Shown here: in pieces, positions 24,701 through 34,847 of the stretch | Layout of the letters: the number at the start of each line of letters is the position of its first letter | How positions within the stretch are numbered: the stretch's first letter is position 1 | NCBI GenBank assembly: GCA_043228905.1 | Contig: JBHGNT010000004.1 | Location: 15,562,001-15,626,000 of the forward strand | Direction: 5' to 3' | Source of the DNA: Azolla caroliniana | Taxonomy: Eukaryota > Polypodiophyta | Length of the DNA: 64,000 nt | Notes under the pieces: model-generated | What the model was told of the DNA's origin: nothing | The model's input: only the letters and a program-made list of their open reading frames with translations | The model's database searches: none | Made by a program: the position numbers and the translations under genes

Positions 24701-25640
24701 GTTTGCGCCGGTCGCGAAAATGACGACCGTTCGTGTTTTGCTCGCAGTAGCTGCGGTGAAGGGGTGGCACTTACATCAGATGGATGTAAAGAATGCGTTC
24801 CCGCAAGGTGACCTTGAGGAACAGGTGTACATGGTACAGCCCCCCGGATTTCACTCTAGAACGAACTCCTCGATAGTATGCCGACTGAAGAAGCCCCTTT
24901 ACGGACTGAAGCAAGCCCCCCGTGCCTGGAACGCGAAGATCACGCAACAACTGCGTCGGATGGGCTTCGTCACGTCAAAATCGGACTCTTCCCTGTTCAT
25001 CCGGCAAGGTCGACTCGGACCGGTTAGTATTTTACTATATGTTGATGACTTGGTCATCACCGGCGCCGACCTAGGTGAATCGACCGCATGAAGCTCCAGC
25101 TTGCGGCATCGTTTGACATGAAGGATCTGGGGGACCTTCGTTACTTACTCGGGATCGAAGTGATCTGTACCCCGGAAGGCATATTGATCAGCCAACATCA
25201 TTACGTGCTGAGTATGCTCTTCAAATTCGGGATGGCCGACTGTAAGTCCGTCTCGACTCCTCTGGAGGGAACCGTTAAGCTTCATCCCGATACGGGCAAG
25301 GTATGCGACCCGACGAGGTTCCGACAAATTGTCGGAAGGCTCATATACTTGACCATCACCCAACCCGACCTCAGTTATCCAGTCGGAGTGATCAGTCAGT
25401 TCATGGCGCGACCTACCGAGGAGCACCTTCAGTGTGCGCAACGCATACTTCGGTATGTCAACGACACTAAGGACCGGGGACTACTATATCGGACCGGTGC
25501 AGCCGCGCAGCTACTCGGCTACACCGATGCTAATTGGGCTGGAAACGCCGCCGATCGCCGATCCACGTCCGGATACGCGTTCTCCCTCGGGAGTGCCGCG
25601 ATCGCATGGAGCAGTAAGAAGCAGCCGACAGTTGCGTTGT
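21701..25640 (+). pseudogene. Element A gag-pol, part 1 (gag to RNase H)
   Basis: Starting at ATG 21701 (MDRGMASSLPTKKLDR) come gag, a CCHC knuckle CWYCGKKGHRESEC at 22484-22526, the protease site YVDSGASNHMT at about 22711, the pre-integrase HHCC region (LWHKRIGHVN...CEVCQLRKQ), integrase (IHSDVWG, LRSDGGKEY, PEQNGVAERKN), RT with YVDD at 25038-25049 and the start of RNase H (YTDANWAG...STSGYAFSLGSAAIAWSSKKQ). It is split by element B at 25640. Stops and frameshifts make it a pseudogene. The one at 24361 (TGA) fits a former CGA. A one-base deletion near 25076 shifts the RT/RNase H junction. Confidence 0.9.
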
Positions 25641-26073
25641 TGTTACCGGCCGGCAAAGGAGTCTAGAGTGGGAAACGGAGAGCTAATTAAGTAGTAGGAA
25701 TGTGGTTGTAATTAAGCTATGAGTGTGGACGGACGGACCGGAATCGGTATGCCGTTCCGGATCCAGACCAATCCCGAACAGGTGCGGATGGCACCGTTTT
25801 GTAATACAGACCGGAAACCTATTTAAAGGCCCGGATACAATGTAATAGTTAGTGGTTAATTAATGAAAGCTTAAACGTTGTTATATCTCTGTGTTAATTG
25901 CCGTTCTGTCTTAATTGTTATATCTTACGCGTGTTATGAAGACGATCCTAATAAGTAACTTGATTAAGTCGGATTAAGCGTTGAAGTCTAATCCGGTTGC
26001 TGTAACACCCTTTGGTGAAGTGTCTTCCGTAGACACCCTGTGTTAGGCCATTGTCCGGCCCGAAGAGTTAACA
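25641..26073 (+). repeat. 5' LTR of element B
   Basis: 433 bp, differing from 39966-40398 at five positions by eye. It contains the block AACCTATTTAAAGGCCC, a plausible TATA region (TATTTAAA) for element transcription. Confidence 0.95.
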
Positions 26074-26100
26074 CAGTTTTTGGCGACCACGATTCCTATT
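26074..26100 (+). other. Probable primer binding region of element B
   Basis: Just inside the LTR the sequence reads CAGTTTTTGGCGACCACG. Plant Ty3 elements usually have a TGGCG-type primer site in this position. I cannot name the priming tRNA with confidence. Confidence 0.5.
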
Positions 26101-26228
26101 TTTGCAGCGAACGACGGCACGGATGGATGTCTAGATCAACGCACGACCTGGTTACAGATCGAACTCGACGCCTTGCCGAAAGGCAAAGGAGACGCGAGGC
26201 TTTCCAGCAAGCGGCGTAGGAAATTAGA

Positions 26229-28838
26229 GTGAATCGCTCGTTTTCCAACGTAATCCGGAGAGTAGCGGAGGACTCCCTCTGGTTACAACAAACATCGCAC
26301 CCGGACGACGGCAGCAGCCTAAGCAGCCTCCGGGAAACCGAATCCCTTCTCCACGCGTTTGCAAACGGAGAAGGCGAAGCAGAGGCCTTTTCAGCATATG
26401 AATCGGACTCCGAAGGGGAATACAGCGTGCACATGAACTACCGTAGCAGCAACGAAACCCCGGGCGGACCGGAGGACGAAGGATCGGATACCTTACCGAC
26501 ACCGGAACCGGAACCGGAAGTGCTAACGCTGGAACCCCCAGAACCAGCAGAAGAAGAACGACCTCCGACACCGGAAGTCGAAGAGGAGAGGCCTCCGTCA
26601 CCAAAGGAAGAGAAACAACCGACATCGGAATCAAATCGGGAAAGACCACCGACACCGGAGAAAATTCCGGAACGAGCACCAACACTACCAGCCCGCGCAC
26701 CGATACCGGACGACGACATGCCGTTCCAGTACTCCAAATATAGAGATGATCCGGACGCGGAAGCTCATGTGCACACCTTTGAACAGACATGGGAAGCCAA
26801 CCATGTGTCCCAACGATTGACCCTAGAAGAAGAAGAACGCTCTAAGATAGCGGAATTTGGCGTCACATTGGAGGGACCAGCAGCAAGATGGCGCCGGACG
26901 CAGGACCCGTCTACCATCAACACCTTTGTAGATTTAAAAGCTAAATTCATGCATTTTTTTCAAAAGGAGGTGGACCAGACCGTAATGGTAGGCTTATTTT
27001 ATACCATCCGGCAAGAGGCAGGGGAGAGCATTCCCCAATTTGTCATCCGGTTTCAACGGATGCATAGTCAGCTTACCCGTGCACCCCCGGAGGAGGAATT
27101 ACGGACGATATTCCTAAACGCGCTCCGGTAACCCCTACGCACGGTTTGCACGGTAATCGATTTCTGCACAAGTACCATCGACCAGGTCATTGACCGGGTG
27201 AAAGAGATGGAAAAGACAAGCTCCTAGCTCACACTGGGCGCACTTCAACGGGCGTTACCGTCCGATGAAGACCTCCGGTTTCGGCAAGCAATACAGTGCA
27301 CAACCTGCTTGAATTCCGGACACTCAGCTCTAGAATGCACTATGAGGACGCAATGTGTAATCTGTCAATCCAAGAGCCATACGACGGATAGGTGCGAGTA
27401 TAATCTGTTGACTCGGCAAGCACTGCCCGTCCGACAAATTGAGCCACGCAGCAGCCGGGATGAAGAAGACGAACGCTGGCGACGAATGGACCGGGACCGA
27501 CCGGCACAGGATGTCCGGTATGGCGAGCAACGGGAAAATAATGTCTGGTACGGCGAGCGACGGGAAAATGATGTCCGGTATGGTGATCGGCGAGAGAACT
27601 ATGACCGGCATGATCGGTACCAGGATTACAATAGACGATACGAACAGTACGACCGGGAGCACTCCCCCGGGTATCGTCAGCAACGGGAGGAATACGGCAG
27701 ATATAACGGGCAACCCCGTCAAGAGTACCGTAATAAGAAAAGCTATAACAAAAAACGGCATTTTAAAAAAGGTGGCTACCCCCGGGATCCGGAACAAGGA
27801 GCTCCAAGTAGCCAACCGGTACAAAACCCCGCACGTACCGTAGGACCTGCCCTGGGCACAACAGACAATGCCGAATCTAGCAATGCCCGGAAAGCCTACT
27901 GCTACTACTGCAGACAGGAAGGCCATTATAGTAACCAATGCCCGGTAAAGAGCTATGAAAAACGACCGGCGGTAAATATGGTAGTCCCTGAGGTGGCAGA
28001 CCTGCAGCAGGTGACCACAAGGTCGAAGGGCATAGCCAAAGAATGGGAGACATAGGAGACCATCCGGAAACAAGCAACGGAATGGGTAAAGAAAGCAAAC
28101 GAGCAGAATGTCACAGACTTACAACAGCAAAAGGAGAACACCGCAGGGCTTACCGGCGGTAGTCACTCCGAGAACGAGACATGGTAGGCGTTGCAAGAAT
28201 GCCAGATTACGTTACCGTTAGGAAGACTCCTACAACTCGTGCCAAGATTCATGGAAGGACTGAAGACGGCCATGACGGCAGGAGAACCATCACCGGCACC
28301 GGTACTCTTCTCGAATCCGGAGGAGGGACCAACAGTGGTAGACACCAGCAGTCCGGTAATCACTGTCATTGTAAAAGGGAAAGAACTCCCCGGCACAGTT
28401 ATAGACGGAGGCTCTAGGGTAAATGTAATAAGCCTCCGGACGTGTGAGGACCTAGGAATCCACGAGTGGGAGCCGTGTCCGTTCTGGTTGCGGATGGCCG
28501 ATACAAGCTCAGTGCGGCCGACAGGATTAATACGGAAATTAGAAGTCACCGTCGGCGGGAATACATTTCACATCTTGGCCGTAGTGCTACAATTACAGGC
28601 ACAAGGCGCATACCCGCTATTGCTGGGGCGGCCATGGTTGAAAATGGCACATATCAAACAGAATTGGCGAAAAAATATAATTACCTTTCGGCGAGGAAAA
28701 GCCAAGGTACGGGTACCAACACAGCCAAGGACGAGCACTGGCAAGGAATGTACACCGTTGTATGCGGAATGCGTCAACATGCTAGAAGGGTTAGCAGACG
28801 AAGAAGAAGCTCAATACCTGCAGGAAAACCCAAAGATC
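26229..28838 (+). pseudogene. Element B gag-protease frame
   Basis: A single frame (stops TAA 27129, TAG near 27225, TAG 28053, TAG 28185) holds a P/E-rich N-terminus, a retrotransposon gag core (FVIRFQRMHSQL near 27045), a CX2CX4HX4C-like pair (CTTCLNSGHSALEC), an R/Y/E-rich repeat segment (RYGEQRENN, WYGERREND, RYGDRRENY), a second knuckle YCYYCRQEGHYSNQC at about 27898 and an aspartic protease core VIDGGSRVNVIS at about 28398. It is cut by element C at codon ATC 28836-28838. Confidence 0.85.
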
Positions 28839-29414
28839 TGTCGTGAATCAACGATTCGATTCACCTTCTTCCCTCGGCCTCAACCGAGTAGTTACGGATC
28901 AATGAAGCAGAAAATAGGAACCAAAAGAGAGAAATACACGATTACACAGGGATTAACGTGGAAAACCCTAGATGGAAAAAAAAACCACGGGAGTACAAGA
29001 CTCCAAACAACGCTATACAAAGAGAAGTATACAATGACGAGCTCAAGGCGACGACCTTGAGCTCGCTGTCCTCGCCACAGGCGGCGGAAATACACAGAGG
29101 CGTCGTCCTCTTCCTCTCTCGCGCTCTATCTCTCTCTCTCTCTCTGCGGCTGCTCCCTCTTCACTCCTCTAAAGTGGAAAAACAGAAAAATAAGAAGCAA
29201 CAATAAAACAGTTTGCCCTAAGTCATATTTATACTTATATGACTTTGGGCTATTTACAACTGTAGCCACATGGGCCCATAGGAAACATATTCACGGATAT
29301 GTCCCTGCATCCGGATCGCTCTCCGGGTACATTCGTCATCCGGTACCGAAACCGAAACCGGGACTGTCCCATCCGGATCCGACCATCCCATTCGAAGGGA
29401 CCGTAATCCCAACA
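28839..29414 (-). repeat. 3' LTR of element C
   Basis: 576 bp, identical by eye to 33118-33693. It contains a 10-bp inverted repeat GAGCTCAAGG (29039-29048) and CCTTGAGCTC (29055-29064) around a 6-nt loop, and a (TC)n tract. Confidence 0.95.
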
Positions 29415-29424
29415 AACTCCCCCT

Positions 29425-32400
29425 TCACTTCGGCATGGGATGTCTCTCCAATCCGATCCTCTTCCGGCATGCTTCCAGCTTGTCGGGTGTGAGCACCTTG
29501 GTCAGCATATCCGACCCGTTCTCGTCCGTGTGGATCTTCGTCAGCACGAACTCCTTGTCTTCTATCCTTTCCCGGATCCAGTGATATCTTCGCTGGATGT
29601 GCTTCGTCCGGGAGTGATAGGCCGCGTTCTTTGCAAGGTGGATTGCACTCTGACTGTCGCAGTAGAGTCGGTACTCCTTCTGCCGGATACCGAGCTCTCC
29701 AATGAAGTCCTTCATCCATATTATTTCCTTGCCGGCTTCAACAGCCGCCATGTACTCCGCCTCCGTGGTTGACAGCGCAACCGTCTTCTGCAGCCTCGAC
29801 TGCCATGAAACAGCTCCCCCTGCATACGTCATCACATACCCTGATGTGGACCGGCTGGTATCTGCATCAGCCGACATATCCGAATCGGTAAAGCCGTCGA
29901 GTTCGGGCTTTCCGGAGCCGAATCGGAGGCACACGTTTGTTGTGCCCTTCAGGTATCGGAGTATCCACTTGGCCGCGTTCCAATGCTCTTTACCGGGATT
30001 GCTCATGTACCGGCTCACCACTCCGACTGCATATCCGATGTCCGGTCTCGTACACACCATGGCGTACATCAAGCTCCCGACGGCTGAGGCATACAGCACT
30101 TTCTTCATATCCTCCTTTTCAGCCTTTGTCTTGGGACTTTGCTTGCTGGACAGCTTGCAGTTTGTCGGGAGGGACGATCCGACCGGTCTCGCTTCTGACA
30201 TGTTGAACCGGTGAAGCACCTTCGTCACGTACTTCTCCTGTGACAGCCACAACTGCTTCTTCTTCCGGTCCCGGATGATGTGCATCCCTAGTATTTGTCT
30301 CGCCGGACCCAGGTCCTTCATTGAGAAGGTTCGGTGAAGAGCCTTCTTCAGCATCCGTATCTTGACCTGGTCCCGTCCGACGATCAACATGTCGTCCACG
30401 TACAGGAGGAGTATTAGAGAGTCTCCTCCTTCGAACTTCTTCACAAACACGCAGTGGTCGGACTGCGTTTTGAGGTACCCTTCGTCGGTCATGAAGGAGT
30501 CGAACTTCCGGTACCATTGCCGGGGAGCCTGCTTCAGTCCGTAAAGGCTCTTCTTCAACCGGCATACCAGGTGCTCCTTCCCTTTCTTCTCGAATCCTTC
30601 CGGTTGCTGCATGTAGATCTCTTCTTCGAGGTCACCGTGAAGGAATGCCGTCTTCACGTCCATCTGTTCTACCTCGAGGTCCATGCTTGCCGCTATGCTC
30701 AGCACCGTCCGGATGGAGGTCATCTTCACTACCGGGGCAAATATCTCGTCGAAGTCGACGCCCTTCTTCTGCTGAAACCCCTTCACCACGATCCTGGCTT
30801 TGTATCTCGGGGGGTTTCCGGCATCTCCCGGTTTCAGCTTGAACACCCACTTGTTACGGAGTGCCCGTTTTCCTTTCGGCAACTCCACAAGTTCATATGT
30901 GTGGTTCTCATGCAGGGAATCCATCTCGTCCTGCATGGCACTCAACCACCTGCGGCTCTGGGTGTCATGCTTTGCTTCTTCAAAGCTCTCCGGCTCCCCT
31001 TCGTCGGTTAGCAGCACGTGCTCTGGTTCCGGAAATCTCCGGGGGGCCCTTCTCTCTCTTAGAGGATATCTCCGTTCCGGAGCTTCGGTAACCGGTTCTT
31101 CCGATTCTTCTTCTTCATCCGAATCCATTTCGGGATCGGGGCCGGTTCCGGTATCATTTTCATCTTCCTCGGCCGGTTCTCTTTCTTCACCGTCTTCGGC
31201 CGGATCCTCGAGTGCTAACCGGTCCCTTGCCGGTCGGGACTGCTCCTCGTAGAGTTTATCCTCACCGGTCGACTTGGAGCTCTTCATCTTCTTCTCCGAC
31301 TCCAAGTCGGCGAGTGTCTTGTCCTCCATGAAGATGATGTCTCGACTCCTGAATATCTTCTTGTCGACCGGGTCCCATACTCGGTAGCCGAACTCGTCGT
31401 CGCCGTAACCGAGGAATATGCATGGCCGGGTCTTTGGATCTAGCTTCCCTCTCCGGTCCTTTGCCACATGCACGTATGTGAGACACCCGAACACCTTCAG
31501 ATGCCGGTAGGATACTTCCCTACCGGTCCACACTCTCTGCGGCGTGTCTCCGTCCAAAGGTACTGAGGGTGATCTGTTTATCACATATGTCGCCGTCGAC
31601 ATTGCCTCAGCCCAAAATCCCTTGGGTAATTTCGCATGCGCCAGCATACTCCGGACCCTCTCCATTATGGTCCGGTTCATCCTCTCGGCCAGCCCGTTCA
31701 GTTCCGGCGTCTTCGGCACAGTAAACTCGAGCCGGATTCCCTTCGAGCGACAGTACTCCTGGAACTGCCCCCGGTATTCCCCTCCGTTATCCGCTCGTAT
31801 CGCTTTCAGCTTCTTGCCGGATTCCCTTTCCACTCTCGCGTGGAGTTCTTTGAAGACGCACAACACTTGGTCCTTTGTCTTCATCGGTGCCGTCCACAGT
31901 TTTCGGCTATGATCATCGATGAATGTTACGAAGTACTGGGCTCCGCCATGTGACTTCGTTTCTACCTGACACACATCAGTGTGCACCAACTCCAATGGTG
32001 CGCTACGTCTCGTCGGTGGCCTTGAGTGGAAGGAGGTCCGGTTTTGCTTACCGGCCAGACAGTCGGTGCACCTCTCCAGGTGCACATGCTTCACTGGAAT
32101 AAGGTTGTCTTCTGCAAGCCTCTTCATCCCCTTCTCACTCATATGGCACAGTCTCTTGTGCCACAGCTCACCTTCTTCGGTGATGAGCATGATTTCTTCT
32201 TCACTTGCCGCGAGTGCCGTCGTTCCTTTCCGGTCCTGCCCTCGCCGATCCGAACCTCTCCGGTCCGTGGCTCCCCGGTATGCACCGTTTCTCTCCGGTG
32301 ACTTCTTCGAATCGGTGTCGTCGGCTCCGTTGTCTTTTTGGTAATGCCGACAATTCTTTCGGAAGTGCCCCGGCTTCCCACAGTGGAAGCATGTGGGCCT

Positions 32401-33087
32401 TCCTCTTGACTGCGACCGGGTCCCCGACTTCTCCCGTCTTTGCGGACTCCGGTTCCATTGTCTTCCCCGATCCGATTCGGTAAACAGCATCTTCGGTTCG
32501 GAGGCCGGTTCCTTGTCTCTCCGACGCGCTTCTTCGTTCAAGATACTTGTCTTTACCGTTTGCAAGGACAAGTTATCTTCGGTGCAGGAGGTGCTGAGAG
32601 TCACCACCAAGTTCTCCCAGCTGTCCGGCAATGTACACATCAGGATGATGGCTTGCATTGCATCCTCCAGCGGGAACTTGATCGCCGCAAGCTGATTCAC
32701 GAATCCCATGAACGTGCTTACGTGTTCCACCATACTCTCGCCGTCCCGGTACTTGAGATTCACGATCTTCCTCATCAGGGAGGTCCGGTTCAACGCATTC
32801 TTCCTCTCGTAGAGGCCCGACAGCTTCTTCCACATTTCATATGCGTTGGTGTCGTTCGCCACATGTTGTAGGACGCTTACATCGACATATTGTCGGATCG
32901 TCGCTACGGCTTTCCGATTCAGGAGCTTCCACTCCGACTCAAGTACCCCCTTCGGTATTTCCGACCTGTCAATCGGTTCGTACAGGTCCCGAACAATCAG
33001 AAGATCCTCCATCTTGATCTTCCAGTCGGCGTAATTCTGTGCATTCAGCACCATCATCCCCGGCTGCCCGCTGCCGCCGCCTTCCAT
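29425..33087 (-). CDS. Element C gag-pol polyprotein (1220 aa), protease domain absent
   Basis: Starting MEGGGSGQPGMMVLNAQNY, residues 1-200 are a copia gag of the UBN2 type, with a CCHC knuckle CFHCGKPGHFRKNC at 233-246. The pre-integrase motif LWHKRLCHMSEKG begins at residue 308, only about 60 residues after the knuckle. Integrase has HHCC and D-D-E (HTDVCQ, IRADNGGEY, PELNGLAERMN); RT has YVDD near 896; RNase H has TDSD, TEAEYMA, YCDSQSA and a terminal D-M-L-T-K. No D-T/S-G-A protease motif occurs anywhere, and the usual 130-150 residues between knuckle and integrase are missing in frame (junction near residue 305, base about 32170). Typical copia polyproteins are 1300-1400 residues. There is no stop or frameshift. 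Confidence 0.95.
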   Translation of the reverse strand: MEGGGSGQPGMMVLNAQNYADWKIKMEDLLIVRDLYEPIDRSEIPKGVLESEWKLLNRKAVATIRQYVDVSVLQHVANDTNAYEMWKKLSGLYERKNALNRTSLMRKIVNLKYRDGESMVEHVSTFMGFVNQLAAIKFPLEDAMQAIILMCTLPDSWENLVVTLSTSCTEDNLSLQTVKTSILNEEARRRDKEPASEPKMLFTESDRGRQWNRSPQRREKSGTRSQSRGRPTCFHCGKPGHFRKNCRHYQKDNGADDTDSKKSPERNGAYRGATDRRGSDRRGQDRKGTTALAASEEEIMLITEEGELWHKRLCHMSEKGMKRLAEDNLIPVKHVHLERCTDCLAGKQNRTSFHSRPPTRRSAPLELVHTDVCQVETKSHGGAQYFVTFIDDHSRKLWTAPMKTKDQVLCVFKELHARVERESGKKLKAIRADNGGEYRGQFQEYCRSKGIRLEFTVPKTPELNGLAERMNRTIMERVRSMLAHAKLPKGFWAEAMSTATYVINRSPSVPLDGDTPQRVWTGREVSYRHLKVFGCLTYVHVAKDRRGKLDPKTRPCIFLGYGDDEFGYRVWDPVDKKIFRSRDIIFMEDKTLADLESEKKMKSSKSTGEDKLYEEQSRPARDRLALEDPAEDGEEREPAEEDENDTGTGPDPEMDSDEEEESEEPVTEAPERRYPLRERRAPRRFPEPEHVLLTDEGEPESFEEAKHDTQSRRWLSAMQDEMDSLHENHTYELVELPKGKRALRNKWVFKLKPGDAGNPPRYKARIVVKGFQQKKGVDFDEIFAPVVKMTSIRTVLSIAASMDLEVEQMDVKTAFLHGDLEEEIYMQQPEGFEKKGKEHLVCRLKKSLYGLKQAPRQWYRKFDSFMTDEGYLKTQSDHCVFVKKFEGGDSLILLLYVDDMLIVGRDQVKIRMLKKALHRTFSMKDLGPARQILGMHIIRDRKKKQLWLSQEKYVTKVLHRFNMSEARPVGSSLPTNCKLSSKQSPKTKAEKEDMKKVLYASAVGSLMYAMVCTRPDIGYAVGVVSRYMSNPGKEHWNAAKWILRYLKGTTNVCLRFGSGKPELDGFTDSDMSADADTSRSTSGYVMTYAGGAVSWQSRLQKTVALSTTEAEYMAAVEAGKEIIWMKDFIGELGIRQKEYRLYCDSQSAIHLAKNAAYHSRTKHIQRRYHWIRERIEDKEFVLTKIHTDENGSDMLTKVLTPDKLEACRKRIGLERHPMPK

Positions 33088-33102
33088 TTTCTGCAGCAGT
33101 TC

Positions 33103-33114
33103 GCTCTGATACCA
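33103..33114 (-). other. Primer binding site of element C
   Basis: The minus strand reads TGGTATCAGAGC three bases inside the 5' LTR, complementary to initiator methionine tRNA. Confidence 0.9.
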
Positions 33115-33117
33115 CTT

Positions 33118-33693
33118 TGTCGTGAATCAACGATTCGATTCACCTTCTTCCCTCGGCCTCAACCGAGTAGTTACGGATCAATGAAGCAGAAAATAGGAAC
33201 CAAAAGAGAGAAATACACGATTACACAGGGATTAACGTGGAAAACCCTAGATGGAAAAAAAAACCACGGGAGTACAAGACTCCAAACAACGCTATACAAA
33301 GAGAAGTATACAATGACGAGCTCAAGGCGACGACCTTGAGCTCGCTGTCCTCGCCACAGGCGGCGGAAATACACAGAGGCGTCGTCCTCTTCCTCTCTCG
33401 CGCTCTATCTCTCTCTCTCTCTCTGCGGCTGCTCCCTCTTCACTCCTCTAAAGTGGAAAAACAGAAAAATAAGAAGCAACAATAAAACAGTTTGCCCTAA
33501 GTCATATTTATACTTATATGACTTTGGGCTATTTACAACTGTAGCCACATGGGCCCATAGGAAACATATTCACGGATATGTCCCTGCATCCGGATCGCTC
33601 TCCGGGTACATTCGTCATCCGGTACCGAAACCGAAACCGGGACTGTCCCATCCGGATCCGACCATCCCATTCGAAGGGACCGTAATCCCAACA
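33118..33693 (-). repeat. 5' LTR of element C
   Basis: 576 bp, identical by eye to the other LTR. It is bordered on the right by AGATC (33694-33698), the duplicated target within element B. Confidence 0.95.
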
Positions 33694-33698
33694 AGATC

Positions 33699-34847
33699 AT
33701 ACCCCTCTTCGAAATTGACATTGCCGAAGCCGTAGCACCGTATTTACCGCAACCGGAAGAGGCAGAAGCAGAACCGGATAAAGACGCAATCCGGGAGTTA
33801 CGACAAGCGCAGGAAGCGTTGGAACGGGAAATGGCCGTTTCACAGCGCGTAAAAGCATCGCAACTGGAAGAGGTGAATTTAGGCACCACGGACGAAGCAA
33901 AACCAGTGCACATCGCCAAGGAGATGAAGTCCGAAGACAAAACGGCGATGATAACACTTCTCACGGAATTCCGGGATGTGTTCGCCTGGTCATACGAAGA
34001 TATGCGAGGACTCGACCCTCAGTTATACCAGCATCAAGTACACTTGAGCAAGGACGCAAAACCAGTGGCACAAAGACGGTACCGGATGAATCCCAATTAT
34101 GCTGCCAAGGTCAAGGAAGAAATCGACAAACTGCTAAGAGTTGGCTTTATCCGTCCGGTAAAGAAAGCGACATGGCTGAGCCCGATCGTAGTCGTACTGA
34201 AGAAGAACGGAAAAATTCGAGTTTGCGTGGATTACCGGAAACTCAATGCGGCTACGGTAACGGATGCGTTTCCACTTCCGTTCACAGATGGAGTGTTGGA
34301 TGCCGTTGCCGGCCATGAGGTCTTTAGCTTTCTAGACGGATTCAACGGGTATAATCAGATCCGGATGCACCCCGACGACCAGGAGAAAACGACATTCGTC
34401 ACCGAATGGGAGGTGTTTGTGGCCATGGTGATGATGTTCGGACTCAAAACGGCACCAGCAACGTTTCAAAGAATCATCATGGAAATCTTTGGTGAATATA
34501 TACCGGCTTTTATGCAGGTTTTCCTTGACGATTTCGCCGTGTATAGCCGGGAGGAGGACCATTTTCAACACCTCCGTCTTTGTCTAGAAAAGTGTAGAGC
34601 GTACCAGCTAAGCTTGAATCCGGCAAAGTGTGTATTTGGCGTGTCCAATGGAACTTTATTAGGACATATCGTGAGCCAGGAAGGTATTGCAGTCGACCCG
34701 GACAAAGTGAAAGCCATATTAGAAGCACTTAAGCCGGTTCTTAGGCCAGATCTGGTGGCACAGCCGGATGCTCCGATACTTGGCCGACCTGGCTACACCG
34801 TTGCATGCGGCCGTACATCGGACACCATTCCAGTGGACCGATACTGA
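33699..34847 (+). pseudogene. Element B reverse transcriptase
   Basis: The gag-protease frame resumes here without shift as IPLFEIDIAEAVAP. RT motifs follow: AQRRYRMNP, IRVCVDYRKLNAAT, FSFLDGFNGYNQI, FGLKTAPATFQRI and the active site FLDDFAVYS. After VKAILEALKP the expected RT-RNase H linker is missing and the frame changes near 34735-34770, so a deletion has removed the connection. Confidence 0.9.

Larger units (their letters stand above)
28839..33693 (-). mobile_element. Young Ty1/copia element C with intact frame but no protease
   Basis: 4855 bp on the minus strand within the Ty3 element, with TSD AGATC at 28834-28838 and 33694-33698. The two 576-bp LTRs show no difference in my reading, so insertion is recent. 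In element orientation the LTR is TGTTGGGATTACGG...TTCACGACA, followed by primer site TGGTATCAGAGC at about 33103-33114 and, at the other end, a purine tract (AAGTGAAGGGGGAGTT, complement of 29415-29430). The whole coding capacity is one 1220-codon frame. Confidence 0.97.

Noticed and set aside
26224-28073. Long minus-strand ORFs opposite Ty3 gag
   Set aside because: They are antisense shadows of the P/E- and R/Y-rich gag coding frame; the plus-strand frame has recognisable gag, knuckles and protease.
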